A stretch of 64,000 bases of DNA from Crocinitomicaceae bacterium (lineage in GTDB: Bacteria > Bacteroidota > Bacteroidia > Flavobacteriales_D > Crocinitomicaceae): contig JAKVAR010000006.1 of the NCBI GenBank assembly GCA_022447585.1, forward strand, positions 124,001 to 188,000, given 5' to 3'. The position numbers were made by a program, and so were the translations under genes. Of this stretch, positions 46,684 through 56,222 are shown one piece after another. Within the stretch, counting starts at the first letter, position 1; every line of letters starts with the position of its first letter. Under the pieces are notes generated by a model. That model had not been told where the DNA came from. It did not search any database and saw nothing but the letters and a program-made list of their open reading frames with translations.

Positions 46684-48587
46684 TAATTGCCTCCTATTTT
46701 TCTTAGGTTTAATTCCTCTTTGCTAAAACTTGGAAGGCTCGATGGAACAAACGTTAAATCTGATGTATCCGTCAATGCTTTCATGAAATTTATTATGTCC
46801 TCAATTTCGGCATCACTAAGAGATAGTGAATCTGCCGGTAAGGTTTGATTAGGTACATCTAAATTTATCCCTGTTCCTCCTCCATTATTATAAAACTCCA
46901 TTACGTCTTCAAGTGTTTCGAATTGACCATTATGCATATATGGAGCAGTCAAGGCAACATTGCGTAAACTTGGCGTTTTAATTGATCCGTTATAAAAAGA
47001 AACACGTTCTTTTAATAATCCATTCATAAATCTTCCTGGATCATCATCTAAGACATAAGGCTTAGTATTCTTGGCAGGTACACCTAGAACCTCAGATTCA
47101 GATTCATTGTAAAGTGGTGGAACTAAACCAGCAAATGTTGGAGCAAAATGGCAAGTAGCACATCCAGCCTTTCCAGCAAATAAGTTATATCCATTCACGA
47201 CTGAATTAGAGATTGATTCACTCTCATCTCGTATGAATTTATCAAAATCAGAATTGAACGAATTCAACCTAGCAATATAACTTGTAACTGCATTCGTGAC
47301 GGTATTTCGAGAGATTCCTTCTGCTCCATAAACTTCATCGAATAATTCTACATAATCCTCAGACAATTTAAGTTTTTTTACTATTTCAAAATAATTCGAG
47401 GCAAATTCAGTAGGATCAAGGACCACGTGATCCATTTGCGAAGAAAGTTTATCTGCTCTCATATCATGAAAATATCGATCAGCAAAAACAGCATTAATCA
47501 ATGTAGGAGAATTCCTTAATCCACTAGATTGTTTATCTAAATTTAATGGTGTGATTTTACCATCCGCAAAAGCCTTTTTCGGATCATGACATGATGCACA
47601 AGCACGTTGATTATTTAAAGAAAGAATCGGATCGAAAAAGAGTAATTTCCCGAGTTCAAATTGTAAATCAGATTTAGTTTCATCTTGGTATTCAGCAAAA
47701 TATTCCATCCTTAAAAAATCATTGGAAAACATACTTTTACTTTCGTAATTCACTGCTCCAAGGTTGCGTTTATAATGTTTTGGTAACTCAATATTCATCT
47801 TGTTTTGAAACTCAAGCAATATTCGCCATAAAGCGTCAAGATTGGTTTTTATAAACTCAACTCGGTTCAAGTCATCAAACTTTGTGGTTCTTAATTTCGA
47901 AATAGAATTAGTACAAAGACGCTCAAACTCTATCCATTCTTCTTTCGTCAGATAGTTCGAATATAAACGACCTACTTTCAATATTCCATCAATCGTATAA
48001 CTTGACTCTAAAAGACCATTCTCAGCACTTACTGGCAAATCGAAACCAGAAAGTCCCATTGTATTAATTCTTACAACACCATACCTCATGCCTTCAAAGA
48101 TGAAAGCATCTGAAATTTGACTCTGCATTGATTTGGTTAGCAATGACTCCAGCGACTTTATTAAACCATTGGTGATCGTCAAGGAACTATCATAATTCAA
48201 TTCTTCTTCTGCCAATAATTCCTCTAAACGCTGAAATCCTTTCGGATCTATGATTGAAATTTCCGGCACTTTCTTCATCAATTTTGGTAAAGGCGCTCCA
48301 TTAATTTCAAGGTTAAATTGTTCTATATCAAAATGACTTAATACCCATTCTATTTTCTTGAAATGACGTCTTGCTTCGTTTTTTTTCCGAACTATTTCAC
48401 TTTGAGTTTTTTTTGAGGCAATTAGGTTTTTTGTAGACTTCAATTCAATCAAACAACTTTCTAATTCAGTAAAAACCCATTGTCGCACCTCAACTATAGG
48501 CAGTTGCTCAATATCTTGATGTCCGGAATTAGAATTAAACCGGAGGAGGCTTATTGAAAGTCCAAAAAATAGAAGAATAAGTTTCAT
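46680..48587 (-). CDS. Di-haem cytochrome c peroxidase family protein with long N-terminal extension
   Basis: Two CxxCH haem c motifs are present: CASCH at 330-334 (RACASCHDPKKAF) and CATCH at 476-480 (GKAGCATCHFAP). These and the C-terminal LRNVALTAPYMHNGQFETL segment are typical of CcpA/MauG-like proteins, periplasmic enzymes that reduce H2O2 or carry out related oxidations. The 635-residue protein is about 300 residues longer than classic CcpA. The N-terminal part (about 20-300) is helix-rich and might be an imelysin-like domain, but I cannot confirm this. The signal sequence is short. A TACTTTCG box lies only 7 bp upstream of the ATG. Confidence 0.9.
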   Translation of the reverse strand: MKLILLFFGLSISLLRFNSNSGHQDIEQLPIVEVRQWVFTELESCLIELKSTKNLIASKKTQSEIVRKKNEARRHFKKIEWVLSHFDIEQFNLEINGAPLPKLMKKVPEISIIDPKGFQRLEELLAEEELNYDSSLTITNGLIKSLESLLTKSMQSQISDAFIFEGMRYGVVRINTMGLSGFDLPVSAENGLLESSYTIDGILKVGRLYSNYLTKEEWIEFERLCTNSISKLRTTKFDDLNRVEFIKTNLDALWRILLEFQNKMNIELPKHYKRNLGAVNYESKSMFSNDFLRMEYFAEYQDETKSDLQFELGKLLFFDPILSLNNQRACASCHDPKKAFADGKITPLNLDKQSSGLRNSPTLINAVFADRYFHDMRADKLSSQMDHVVLDPTEFASNYFEIVKKLKLSEDYVELFDEVYGAEGISRNTVTNAVTSYIARLNSFNSDFDKFIRDESESISNSVVNGYNLFAGKAGCATCHFAPTFAGLVPPLYNESESEVLGVPAKNTKPYVLDDDPGRFMNGLLKERVSFYNGSIKTPSLRNVALTAPYMHNGQFETLEDVMEFYNNGGGTGINLDVPNQTLPADSLSLSDAEIEDIINFMKALTDTSDLTFVPSSLPSFSKEELNLRKIGGNY

Positions 48588-48601
48588 TTTAATACGAAAG
48601 T

Positions 48602-48628
48602 AGTCCCTCGAGAAAAACCCGAGGGACT
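48602..48628 (-). terminator. Hairpin after the PhoX-like gene
   Basis: AGTCCCTCG and CGAGGGACT form a perfect 9-bp stem with a 9-base loop, between the end of the PhoX-like gene and the start of the peroxidase gene. Only a short T-rich stretch follows on the minus strand, so termination may be partial. The candidate -7 box of the peroxidase gene overlaps its far arm. Confidence 0.5.
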
Positions 48629-48652
48629 TATGATTGATATACTAATAGTTAA

Positions 48653-51600
48653 TTATTGGATAACTAGCCTTTTTCTTTGACCAGCACTATTTTGAATGTA
48701 ATATACACCTGGGTTTAAATCCATAATGTCTAATTGACTAGCGTTCCTTTGAACACGAATCAACTTACCATTGAAATCATAAAGAGCAACATCCATTACC
48801 TCATTGAAATAAACGATTCTAGAAGTTGGGTTAGGATAAACACTGAACGCGCTATTATCTTCACTTAACTCATCAATTCCAGCTTGGTTTAGGTAATCCC
48901 AACCCGTAAGAGCAATAGTCAATGAATTATTGTAAGGAAAAGGATTGCTTGAATTTGGGTGTTGAGAATTGAAGAACAATGTCTTTCCATCTGGTGTTGC
49001 CCGAACTCCGGTAACCTCAGCTCCAAAAGGAACTTGCGCAATTCTAACCAAATCATCAATTGAAGGATTAGCGATTGTCATGTCTAGAATAAACAACTCA
49101 CAAGCCCTGTTTGAAACCCCAGCAGGCATTCTACCATGAGAAGTTCCATTCAAATCTTCACATATAACCATATACGGATTTCCATTGACATTCATAAAAG
49201 TCAAACCATCCGGGTTTGATAAATGAACATCCGGATAAGATCCCATCGTTACATTTGGCGTGTCATGAAACTCAGGGCCTGCTTCTAAAGTGCTCATGAT
49301 ACTATCGTTAGCAACATCCAACTTTAATATTCTTCCATAATAATCTACATAATCAGATGCAAAAGGGTCAGTCCCCTGAGTATTTGCGCGTTCAATATGA
49401 TGATTTGCAACAACTCCACCATTATACATATGACCTCTCCATCTTGAAGCCGGATTATCTCTACCTGTTTCAGTGATGTAAATATTGTTATCATCGCTAT
49501 TGAAAGCCACCCACTCTAACCTATTAAACATTGTTGCGCCAGCATTAATTGCCTCTGCTTGGTAGTCTAACATTTTATCCATTCTTGAATTATCAATTTC
49601 GATCCACTTTTTACCGTCAAATCCATTCACGTTATATGCTGAAATCGATCCATTGTATCCAGAAAAAGACTCATTTGTAGAAATCAAGTATGGAAGTCCT
49701 GTTGGGCTATTTACGGCATCAACAAAAACCAAACCTTCTGGACTTTGATCCGTTCCATTCTCATTGAAGTAATTTACAAATTTTGAGTTAGCTGGATCAC
49801 TAATATCATAAACCATTACCCCCGCAGCTCTTTCTAATCCAATGTATGCAAAGGTTTTTCCTCCAACATGTCCAAAGGTGATTGACTCAGGTTCAGATCC
49901 TTTATCATCATCTCTGTTGTCTGCATAATTATCACCAAATCTTTCCGCTAAAATCTTTCCTATTTCATTGCCACTATCAAACACTTGGTTTCCATTTAAA
50001 TCCCAGATTGAGAAAGAACGCGCGCCATAAGAATACAATACGTCGAAGTCACCATCATTATCAATATCACCTTGAGAAGTTGTAATTTTCAGTCTTCCTA
50101 AATTCTCATCTAATTGAAGTGTTGCAGGATTAGGGAAAACCGTAGGATCAAGAATGACATCAGCAACTCGCTCTTCTTCAGAATAACCGTTATAATCTCT
50201 AGCGTCACCTTCATTCGCTGTTAAAATATACTCAACACCACCAATTTCTACAATTGATATTGCATCCGGTTGATACATACCATAAACGTTATCCCATTGT
50301 TGGAAATTTCCAATTATTCCATCATCATCTGATGCATCGATGTGATTCTCTGATAAACTGTAATCTTTATAACCAAGGCTAATTACATCTTCTATTGTAG
50401 CAGTAGCAATATCTAAAACAGCGATTGCGTTATTCTCTTGTAATGCTACATATGCTTTAGTTGATGCTCCATTAACGGCTATATATTCTGGTTCTAAATC
50501 AGCAGAAACATCTGTTGTGTTATTTCCAAAAACTCTAACATCCGGAATTAAAGCAGTAGTGAAAGCATTGAAGTCAGCAGTTTGAACTGTAGCAGATGCA
50601 ACGCCTGAAGTTAAGTCAATCACTGAAACTGTTCCATCAGGATCAATTGTATAATCATCATTTGGTTCGCCTTCATTTGCAACTAGCAAGAAATCCCCAT
50701 TTGGAGTATAAGTTACCATATCAGGCAGAGCTCCAACGGTTATCGTATTTAAGATTGTAAAGCTATTATCAAAGAATATAACTTGTCCAGCGTTTTGCGC
50801 AATTGCATCAGGAATAGAAACGGCAACTATCCCGTTATGAACAGCTACAGAAGTTGGTTTACCGTATAAACTCAGATCAACAAAACCGACACTATCAATC
50901 GATGAAGCATTTACGAATTCGGTAACAAGAATACCATTATCTTCACTATTTGTAGAGTAGATTCTGTTGTTAACTTCGTCATAAGCTGAAATTTCCGAAA
51001 ACGCATTTTCAAAGGACGCTTGATGAGATAATCTCATTTGTTTATCATCTTCTCTATACGCATAAAGTTTTCCTGATGTGAAGTCTCCTTCCGTATCAGC
51101 AATAAACTTAGATAGAATACCTGGAGTGTTGTCCGCACCAGTATATACCGTTTTATTATCTGGCATAACGACACCTCCTTCAAAAGGCTGTCTTCCCCAA
51201 TTATATTGTTTTCTGATAGCCACGGCCTCTTTTGGGTCAACCTCAACCATCCAATTAAAGTTTTCGTATTTCTTAATGGTCTTACCATCAGCCATTGGAA
51301 TCCCAGAACCACTTATTGTGAAATCTAATGTATCAAGAACACCCAATCCGTCAGCATAAATAGAAGCATTATCACTTCTAAACCACTCCTCTGCGGACCA
51401 AATTCTGCCATCGTACTCAGAAGTTATACCACCACAATTCATTCCTGTTTCGCCTACAGTATTTGCGAAGTCTACATTAAAATAAAGCCCTGTTCTACCA
51501 TCCGCTAATGTTTGCTCAACAACTTCAATCGAATCAGTATCTGCGTTCCTTCGAATTTTAAAAACAGTCATTCCACCACCGTCACCAATATTCGGGTCGC

Positions 51601-51925
51601 TTGTTACCATTTCATGATTAATTGTAATCCAACCTAAATCAGGCGTTCCTGGCGTTAGATCTGGAGTAAACCCAATGAAGTCATGCCATTGTTTAGCTGG
51701 ATACTCTCCTGCTGGATTACCATAGGTCTCTGTTGTTTGCACAACATCATGTCCTCCAATAAAAATAACTTGTTTCTGAATTGGCGAAGCAGGCACTACT
51801 ACTTCATCAGGAATAACATTGAAATCAATCGAAGGATCGAAACCAATCTGACCAAAACTAACGTTCGAAATGCATAACAATCCAAAGGCCAGAGAGGACA
51901 ATTTTGCGCTTTTAATAGATACCAT
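48653..51925 (-). CDS. PhoX-like (DUF839) secreted protein with nested choice-of-anchor I domain and T9SS type A sorting domain
   Basis: The 1090-residue protein has a signal peptide (cleavage near SFGQ). Residues about 30-290 match the N-terminal part of PhoX/DUF839 phosphatase-like propellers (LGWITINHEMVTSD, YDGRIWSAEEWF, WGRQPFEGGVVMPDN). About 290-765 match choice-of-anchor I/esterase-like propellers (LLVANEGEPNDDYT, ILTANEGDARDY, YIGLERAAGVMVYD). About 770-1000 return to PhoX-like sequence (FNRLEWVAFNSDDNNIYITETG, DGLTFMNVNG). The end is a type A sorting domain (FSVYPNPTSR to KRLVIQ). The choice-of-anchor block thus looks nested inside the PhoX propeller. It is probably an extracellular phosphoesterase; activity is not proven. 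Confidence 0.88.
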   Translation of the reverse strand: MVSIKSAKLSSLAFGLLCISNVSFGQIGFDPSIDFNVIPDEVVVPASPIQKQVIFIGGHDVVQTTETYGNPAGEYPAKQWHDFIGFTPDLTPGTPDLGWITINHEMVTSDPNIGDGGGMTVFKIRRNADTDSIEVVEQTLADGRTGLYFNVDFANTVGETGMNCGGITSEYDGRIWSAEEWFRSDNASIYADGLGVLDTLDFTISGSGIPMADGKTIKKYENFNWMVEVDPKEAVAIRKQYNWGRQPFEGGVVMPDNKTVYTGADNTPGILSKFIADTEGDFTSGKLYAYREDDKQMRLSHQASFENAFSEISAYDEVNNRIYSTNSEDNGILVTEFVNASSIDSVGFVDLSLYGKPTSVAVHNGIVAVSIPDAIAQNAGQVIFFDNSFTILNTITVGALPDMVTYTPNGDFLLVANEGEPNDDYTIDPDGTVSVIDLTSGVASATVQTADFNAFTTALIPDVRVFGNNTTDVSADLEPEYIAVNGASTKAYVALQENNAIAVLDIATATIEDVISLGYKDYSLSENHIDASDDDGIIGNFQQWDNVYGMYQPDAISIVEIGGVEYILTANEGDARDYNGYSEEERVADVILDPTVFPNPATLQLDENLGRLKITTSQGDIDNDGDFDVLYSYGARSFSIWDLNGNQVFDSGNEIGKILAERFGDNYADNRDDDKGSEPESITFGHVGGKTFAYIGLERAAGVMVYDISDPANSKFVNYFNENGTDQSPEGLVFVDAVNSPTGLPYLISTNESFSGYNGSISAYNVNGFDGKKWIEIDNSRMDKMLDYQAEAINAGATMFNRLEWVAFNSDDNNIYITETGRDNPASRWRGHMYNGGVVANHHIERANTQGTDPFASDYVDYYGRILKLDVANDSIMSTLEAGPEFHDTPNVTMGSYPDVHLSNPDGLTFMNVNGNPYMVICEDLNGTSHGRMPAGVSNRACELFILDMTIANPSIDDLVRIAQVPFGAEVTGVRATPDGKTLFFNSQHPNSSNPFPYNNSLTIALTGWDYLNQAGIDELSEDNSAFSVYPNPTSRIVYFNEVMDVALYDFNGKLIRVQRNASQLDIMDLNPGVYYIQNSAGQRKRLVIQ

Positions 51926-52080
51926 ATTTTGTTTATTTTATATATGGCAAAGATCATTTTCATTTAAAATCTAATCGTTAAGGGAAAGTTGTATCTCCTT
52001 TACTTTTATTTTAAACAAGGTGTGTTGGTTTGTTTCTAATTTGTTAAAATTATTATCCTAATGTTAATAAATGGAAGGGT

Positions 52081-52698
52081 TTAACCTCTAAAACGCCATT
52101 TACTTTTAGTAATTGGTTCTCTGAAGTCATCTAGCAATTCTGAAACACCTTTTGTAATCATTTTACGGACAAATTTTAACGTTCCACGAGATTGCTTATA
52201 TTCGAATTCTTTCAAAAAAATAGGAACGATTGCCAAAAAATTAATGGTTTTATCATCCAATTTCATCTCAGCCATTTCTTGTTCCAATAGCATTGGTCTG
52301 GTCAAAAAAAAGTGATTTTGTTTCATGGTAGGTGACAGCGATTTCATTTCAGCACCGCAAGGCATAGTATGTCCATGACCGAACCAAGATTCTTTTTCAA
52401 CCACGTACTTTGATAAACGTTGGATCCATTCAAAAACCCAGTTCATTTGTGGGTTATCCATATCTTCCCATTGCCAGTAACTTGGCAAGCAAAAATAGAG
52501 TTCATTGAATTCTTCACCAATTAACTTTTCTGGGACAGGCATGCAATAATCGCTTAAACCATTAGTTACAATAACCGTAACCGGAGATCTTAACTCTAGA
52601 TCTAATATGAGCAGTGGTATATCACCTTTCTTTCTAGGTAGCTCAGAAACCCTATGCTCCCCGAATCTTTCCGTAAAGATTTCTTTTATCTTAGACAT
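52081..52698 (-). CDS. Suppressor of fused (SUFU) domain protein
   Basis: The chosen start is the ATG at 52698 (MSKIKEIF), which leaves a 4-bp gap to the preceding gene; the track start at 52728 adds ten residues and overlaps it. The 205-residue protein shows the bacterial SUFU pattern: VTVIVTNGLSDYCMPVP, ELYFCLPSYWQW, WVFEWIQRLSKYV, SWFGHGHTMP and the C-terminal FLAIVPIFLKE. Bacterial SUFU proteins are often toxin-immunity or of unknown role; no toxin gene is adjacent here. It is probably cytosolic. Confidence 0.8.
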   Translation of the reverse strand: MSKIKEIFTERFGEHRVSELPRKKGDIPLLILDLELRSPVTVIVTNGLSDYCMPVPEKLIGEEFNELYFCLPSYWQWEDMDNPQMNWVFEWIQRLSKYVVEKESWFGHGHTMPCGAEMKSLSPTMKQNHFFLTRPMLLEQEMAEMKLDDKTINFLAIVPIFLKEFEYKQSRGTLKFVRKMITKGVSELLDDFREPITKSKWRFRG

Positions 52699-52702
52699 GC
52701 AT

Positions 52703-53548
52703 TTACTTCTTCTTTCTCCAAGCCTCAATTGACTCTTCGTTCATTTTTACATAACTCTGATAATCCGCTTTCTTAGCTCCATCTAGAGAAACCTTAGCAC
52801 TTTCTATGGCACCCTTATAATCACCTAATTCAGCTTGAATTAATGATTTCTTTCGAAACATCCAGAATGGTTCCCCTCCTCTTAGTTCAATCGCTTTGTT
52901 TATCCATTCCAAGGCCAGTTTCATATCCTTTTTTTCAGAGAGGTAGTAATCAGCTGCATTGTAATAATCGGAAGACGAAGGCCCACCCATTACTTTTTCA
53001 ATTCCAGACATGACTAATTCATTTGTTGGAACTGAAAAGTCAACACTCGCTTTTGTGTCATCCCAAGAAAAAGTAATTGAAGCATCAACTGTAGAAACAT
53101 TTTCTATAGCAATAGTGAAAGACTCAATGTTTTTCTCTAGTTCCGAAACTTTGGCTTTTGTAGATAAGGCTACTTGATCTTCATTCCATGTTTCAGGAGT
53201 TCCCCAATTATCATGCTTATTGTAAAAGATAACTTCCCACTCAGAGGCAGACGGTTTCGTAAAAATTGCATACGTCCCTTTAGGTAAAGTATCATTTCCA
53301 AAAACTAAAGCATCTGAAGTTTCAATAGTAGAGTTTTCATTAGCGCCAGTTCTCCAAATTTCATTCAAAGGAACAACATCAGGAAAAATATCACGATCTC
53401 TTTTTGCTGGTCTAGAATACTTGATCACCACATCCGTTAAACCAACAACTTGATGAATTTCAGCTGCAGGACTTAATTTTGGCAGTTTTACTTGTCCATT
53501 AACATTTAAGGCACAAAGGCTAAGTATACTTGCTACGATTAATTTCAT
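52703..53548 (-). CDS. DUF2911 domain exported protein
   Basis: The start is placed at the ATG 53548 (MKLIVASILSLCALNVNGQ), because this gives a clean signal peptide; the track start at 53590 prefixes 14 polar residues. The mature 263 residues have the DUF2911 region (about 20-165: LSPAAEIHQVVGLTDVVIKYSRP, PLNEIWRTGANENSTIE, LPKGTYAIFTKPSASEWEVIF) and a C-terminal helical TPR-like segment (YNAADYYLSEKKDMKLALEWINKAIE). DUF2911 has no established function. It lies 4 bp before the SUFU gene. Location: periplasm. Confidence 0.85.
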   Translation of the reverse strand: MKLIVASILSLCALNVNGQVKLPKLSPAAEIHQVVGLTDVVIKYSRPAKRDRDIFPDVVPLNEIWRTGANENSTIETSDALVFGNDTLPKGTYAIFTKPSASEWEVIFYNKHDNWGTPETWNEDQVALSTKAKVSELEKNIESFTIAIENVSTVDASITFSWDDTKASVDFSVPTNELVMSGIEKVMGGPSSSDYYNAADYYLSEKKDMKLALEWINKAIELRGGEPFWMFRKKSLIQAELGDYKGAIESAKVSLDGAKKADYQSYVKMNEESIEAWRKKK

Positions 53549-53596
53549 GTCTCTAATTTTCACTAAAGATACACAAAGATTAACTCTCAAAAAGTA

Positions 53597-55633
53597 TTAG
53601 TTCATTGCCTTCACAACAAATTTTTCTTGTTGCAATACACCGTCTCTTTCAATTATAACGAAATAAAGGCCTGAGGAAAAACCCCTTAGATTAACAACTG
53701 CCTTTCCATTAAGATATTGAATATCCACAGGAATTTCTTTTCCAATACTATTTCGAATAGAAAATGATGTTTGTTCTTCCTCTCCGAATTCAATTGTAAT
53801 TTGATCCGAAGCTGGATTTGGATAAACACTAATATCAAATAAAGTCTTGTTATTAATCGCTTTAACTGCAGAGTATGTGTATTCACCGTTAAAATCAGTT
53901 TGTTTCAATCTGTAATATGAAACTCCATAAAAAGGTCTCAAGTCCCAATCTTGATATTGTATTACCTGAGAACTGTTACCCGCACCTTGCACGTATTTAA
54001 TCTCTTCCCAATCTTGACCATTCTGAGAGCGCTCAATTGTAAAATAGTCATTGTCTTTTTCAGAACCGGTCAACCATGAAATTAACACTTCATCAACATT
54101 TATTAATTCAGCATCAAACTGAAATAATTCAATTGGTAAAGGCGCGTTACCAAGGAAGTCCGTAAAAATCCAATCACACTCAGCTCCCGCATTCCCATCT
54201 ACAACAACGATATAATTACCTACTGGTAATGATGCAACTGATAATTGAACAGCACCCTGTCCTACAGAGCAGCCCCACCCCGTTTCAGTAGCCAAGTCAC
54301 ATGTTACATTATCCGGTGTCCCAGAATTTGTAAATATTCCAACTTGTGCCGTTGCGGCACCACCCGTGCAAGACATATTATCAATAGCTAAATTAAAATC
54401 GCCACCAGAGTGCGTATAAGAATACCAAACCATATTTTCGTTAGACGCCCAAATCGTGTTAGTTGCCGGATCAGAGTCGCCATCTTGACAACCACCTGGA
54501 TGAGCACCAGAAGTCCAAGAGCTATTATCAGGTTCAGCATAAGTCCCAGAAGTTGGTGATGTTGCCTGATAATTACATCCTGTAGCACCTAGAGGTAAGG
54601 CTGTGTAACAATGATCCGCTGGCGCCGTTGGTGTTATTTGATTAATAACAATGTTGTGTCCTTGATCATCTTCTTCCCAAATACGCACCCAAACATCTTG
54701 TCCTGCTATTCCATCTACCTGAATTTCTCCATCATTGCACCCCAAGAAGCAACTCACAGCGCCACAACCTCGATATTCTAGGCCGTTGCATGTTCCATCA
54801 GAACTCGTATACCATGCATATGAAATATTTGTAAAGCAAGCGAAACCTGTACACCCCCCTAAATTTTCAAACTGAATTGTAACACCACCGGTATTCGGAG
54901 GAATTGTTGTTTGCACCCAAACATCTTCCGGAGAAGAACCTTGAATTATCCCCGCTCCACATTCTGCAATAATCAATGGGTCAGAAGCGTGCCCTGGCTC
55001 CGAAGCATCGGCTGGTTCCGTGGCATTAATTGGAATATTTAAAGTCGTACTTGTTTGCACAGGTCCGCAAACATACTCTTGAACCGTTGGCAATACGTAC
55101 GGATCTATACATTCATCATGACATAATGATGATCCGAGTACTCGATATTGTAATTGTATTCTCCAAGTAACTGTTCCACCTGCGCCACACGGATCCCCAC
55201 TTGCAAATGCTGTTTGATAAGCGATTGCATTGGTCCATGTCGTTTGGTTTGGATTTATTGACAAGCCCGAAAAATTGACAATTTGGTCACCAGTATTCGC
55301 GTCTGTTCCAATTGCATCATCTTCAAAACCGCTCCAAATAAATCTATAACTAGAAGGAAGTTCACAATCAAAAGATTCAGAATAAAACAGATCATTTAAT
55401 GATAGCGTCCCTGGACAATTTGTATTTCCTAACTCAGTGCTTCCATCATCACTTGTTCCAAATGTTAAATCAATAATTTCATAATCCCATTGAGGATCAC
55501 TATCACCTGATCCAAAACCATCCATATCATCCACGTCTGAATAAACGATAGAAGTTCGAAATTGAACTATTTTTTGAGATAATGAGGTTTTCGCAACAAT
55601 TAGTGCAGCAAAAATAAGTAGGAATTTTGACAT
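53597..55633 (-). CDS. Large secreted protein with T9SS type A sorting domain
   Basis: The 678-residue protein has a signal peptide (cleavage near TSLSQ) and is cysteine-rich (FACFTNISYAWYTSSDGTCNG, CSVGQGAVQLS), with two regions that resemble pre-peptidase C-terminal/CUB-like jelly rolls (about 190-330 and 340-500). A fibronectin-like stretch (IELFQFDAELINVDEVLISWLTGSE, YYRLKQTDFNGEYTYS) precedes the type A sorting domain (ISVYPNPASDQITIE to EKFVVKAMN). No catalytic site seen. It is expected on the cell surface or in the medium. It has a near-ideal promoter. Confidence 0.85.
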   Translation of the reverse strand: MSKFLLIFAALIVAKTSLSQKIVQFRTSIVYSDVDDMDGFGSGDSDPQWDYEIIDLTFGTSDDGSTELGNTNCPGTLSLNDLFYSESFDCELPSSYRFIWSGFEDDAIGTDANTGDQIVNFSGLSINPNQTTWTNAIAYQTAFASGDPCGAGGTVTWRIQLQYRVLGSSLCHDECIDPYVLPTVQEYVCGPVQTSTTLNIPINATEPADASEPGHASDPLIIAECGAGIIQGSSPEDVWVQTTIPPNTGGVTIQFENLGGCTGFACFTNISYAWYTSSDGTCNGLEYRGCGAVSCFLGCNDGEIQVDGIAGQDVWVRIWEEDDQGHNIVINQITPTAPADHCYTALPLGATGCNYQATSPTSGTYAEPDNSSWTSGAHPGGCQDGDSDPATNTIWASNENMVWYSYTHSGGDFNLAIDNMSCTGGAATAQVGIFTNSGTPDNVTCDLATETGWGCSVGQGAVQLSVASLPVGNYIVVVDGNAGAECDWIFTDFLGNAPLPIELFQFDAELINVDEVLISWLTGSEKDNDYFTIERSQNGQDWEEIKYVQGAGNSSQVIQYQDWDLRPFYGVSYYRLKQTDFNGEYTYSAVKAINNKTLFDISVYPNPASDQITIEFGEEEQTSFSIRNSIGKEIPVDIQYLNGKAVVNLRGFSSGLYFVIIERDGVLQQEKFVVKAMN

Positions 55634-55656
55634 AAAGATAGTAATTGGTAGTGGTA

Positions 55657-55687
55657 CAAAACTATATAATTATGCTCTTAAAATCAA
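55657..55687 (-). promoter_or_regulatory. Consensus Bacteroidota promoter of the T9SS cargo gene
   Basis: On the minus strand TTG (55687-55685) is followed after 20 bp by TAGTTTTG (55664-55657), an excellent match to TTTG-N19-21-TAnnTTTG. The -7 box ends 23 bp before the ATG at 55633. This is the best-formed promoter I see in the window. Confidence 0.65.
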
Positions 55688-55742
55688 CCACAAATTGTTA
55701 CGAACCAGTCATTTAATTATTCACAAAATAACTTCTCTATAC

Positions 55743-56210
55743 TTAAACGGTTTTGTGAAGCGCATCCCAAAATTCTTTTGTTGAATTAACGCATCCCTGT
55801 TCCAACATTTCATGAATTTCTAATTCTCTTTCTTTAGAATAATTCTTCTCGGACTTGAAAATTGTCAGGCTGTCTGAATCATTAATTAAGGCACTATGAA
55901 TCGATTCTGGTGTTGACAAATCAACATCAGAATTATGCTTTGCATTTAATGATATTAGTTCGATTTTATCTTTATTCAAACTAAAGACCATGCACGATGT
56001 TTCAGTTCTATGCTCGATATATCTAATTTTCTCATATACTTTTTGAAGTACCGTATCAGAAAAAAGCTCGACGAGACTTGTTGCTTTTGGAACATCCGAA
56101 AGATTCATTTCTCTCCACTCCTCATCATGAACACCATTTACAATTAAAAAGTGTTTCAAGTCTTCAGCTAAAACTTCTAATTCTTCCCCCGTAAGCATGC
56201 GATATTTCAT
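55743..56210 (-). CDS. DUF6495-like conserved protein
   Basis: The 155-residue protein begins MKYRMLTGEELEVLAEDLKHFL, which resembles the start of the Bacteroidota DUF6495 family (MKYRxLTxEQLEELxxEFxxFL, from memory), followed by a helical EEWREMNLSDVPKATSLVELFSD segment. No enzymatic motif, signal peptide or membrane segment is visible, so it should be cytosolic. It lies 12 bp after the next upstream gene. Function unknown. Confidence 0.65.
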   Translation of the reverse strand: MKYRMLTGEELEVLAEDLKHFLIVNGVHDEEWREMNLSDVPKATSLVELFSDTVLQKVYEKIRYIEHRTETSCMVFSLNKDKIELISLNAKHNSDVDLSTPESIHSALINDSDSLTIFKSEKNYSKERELEIHEMLEQGCVNSTKEFWDALHKTV

Positions 56211-56222
56211 GCCTCAAAATTA

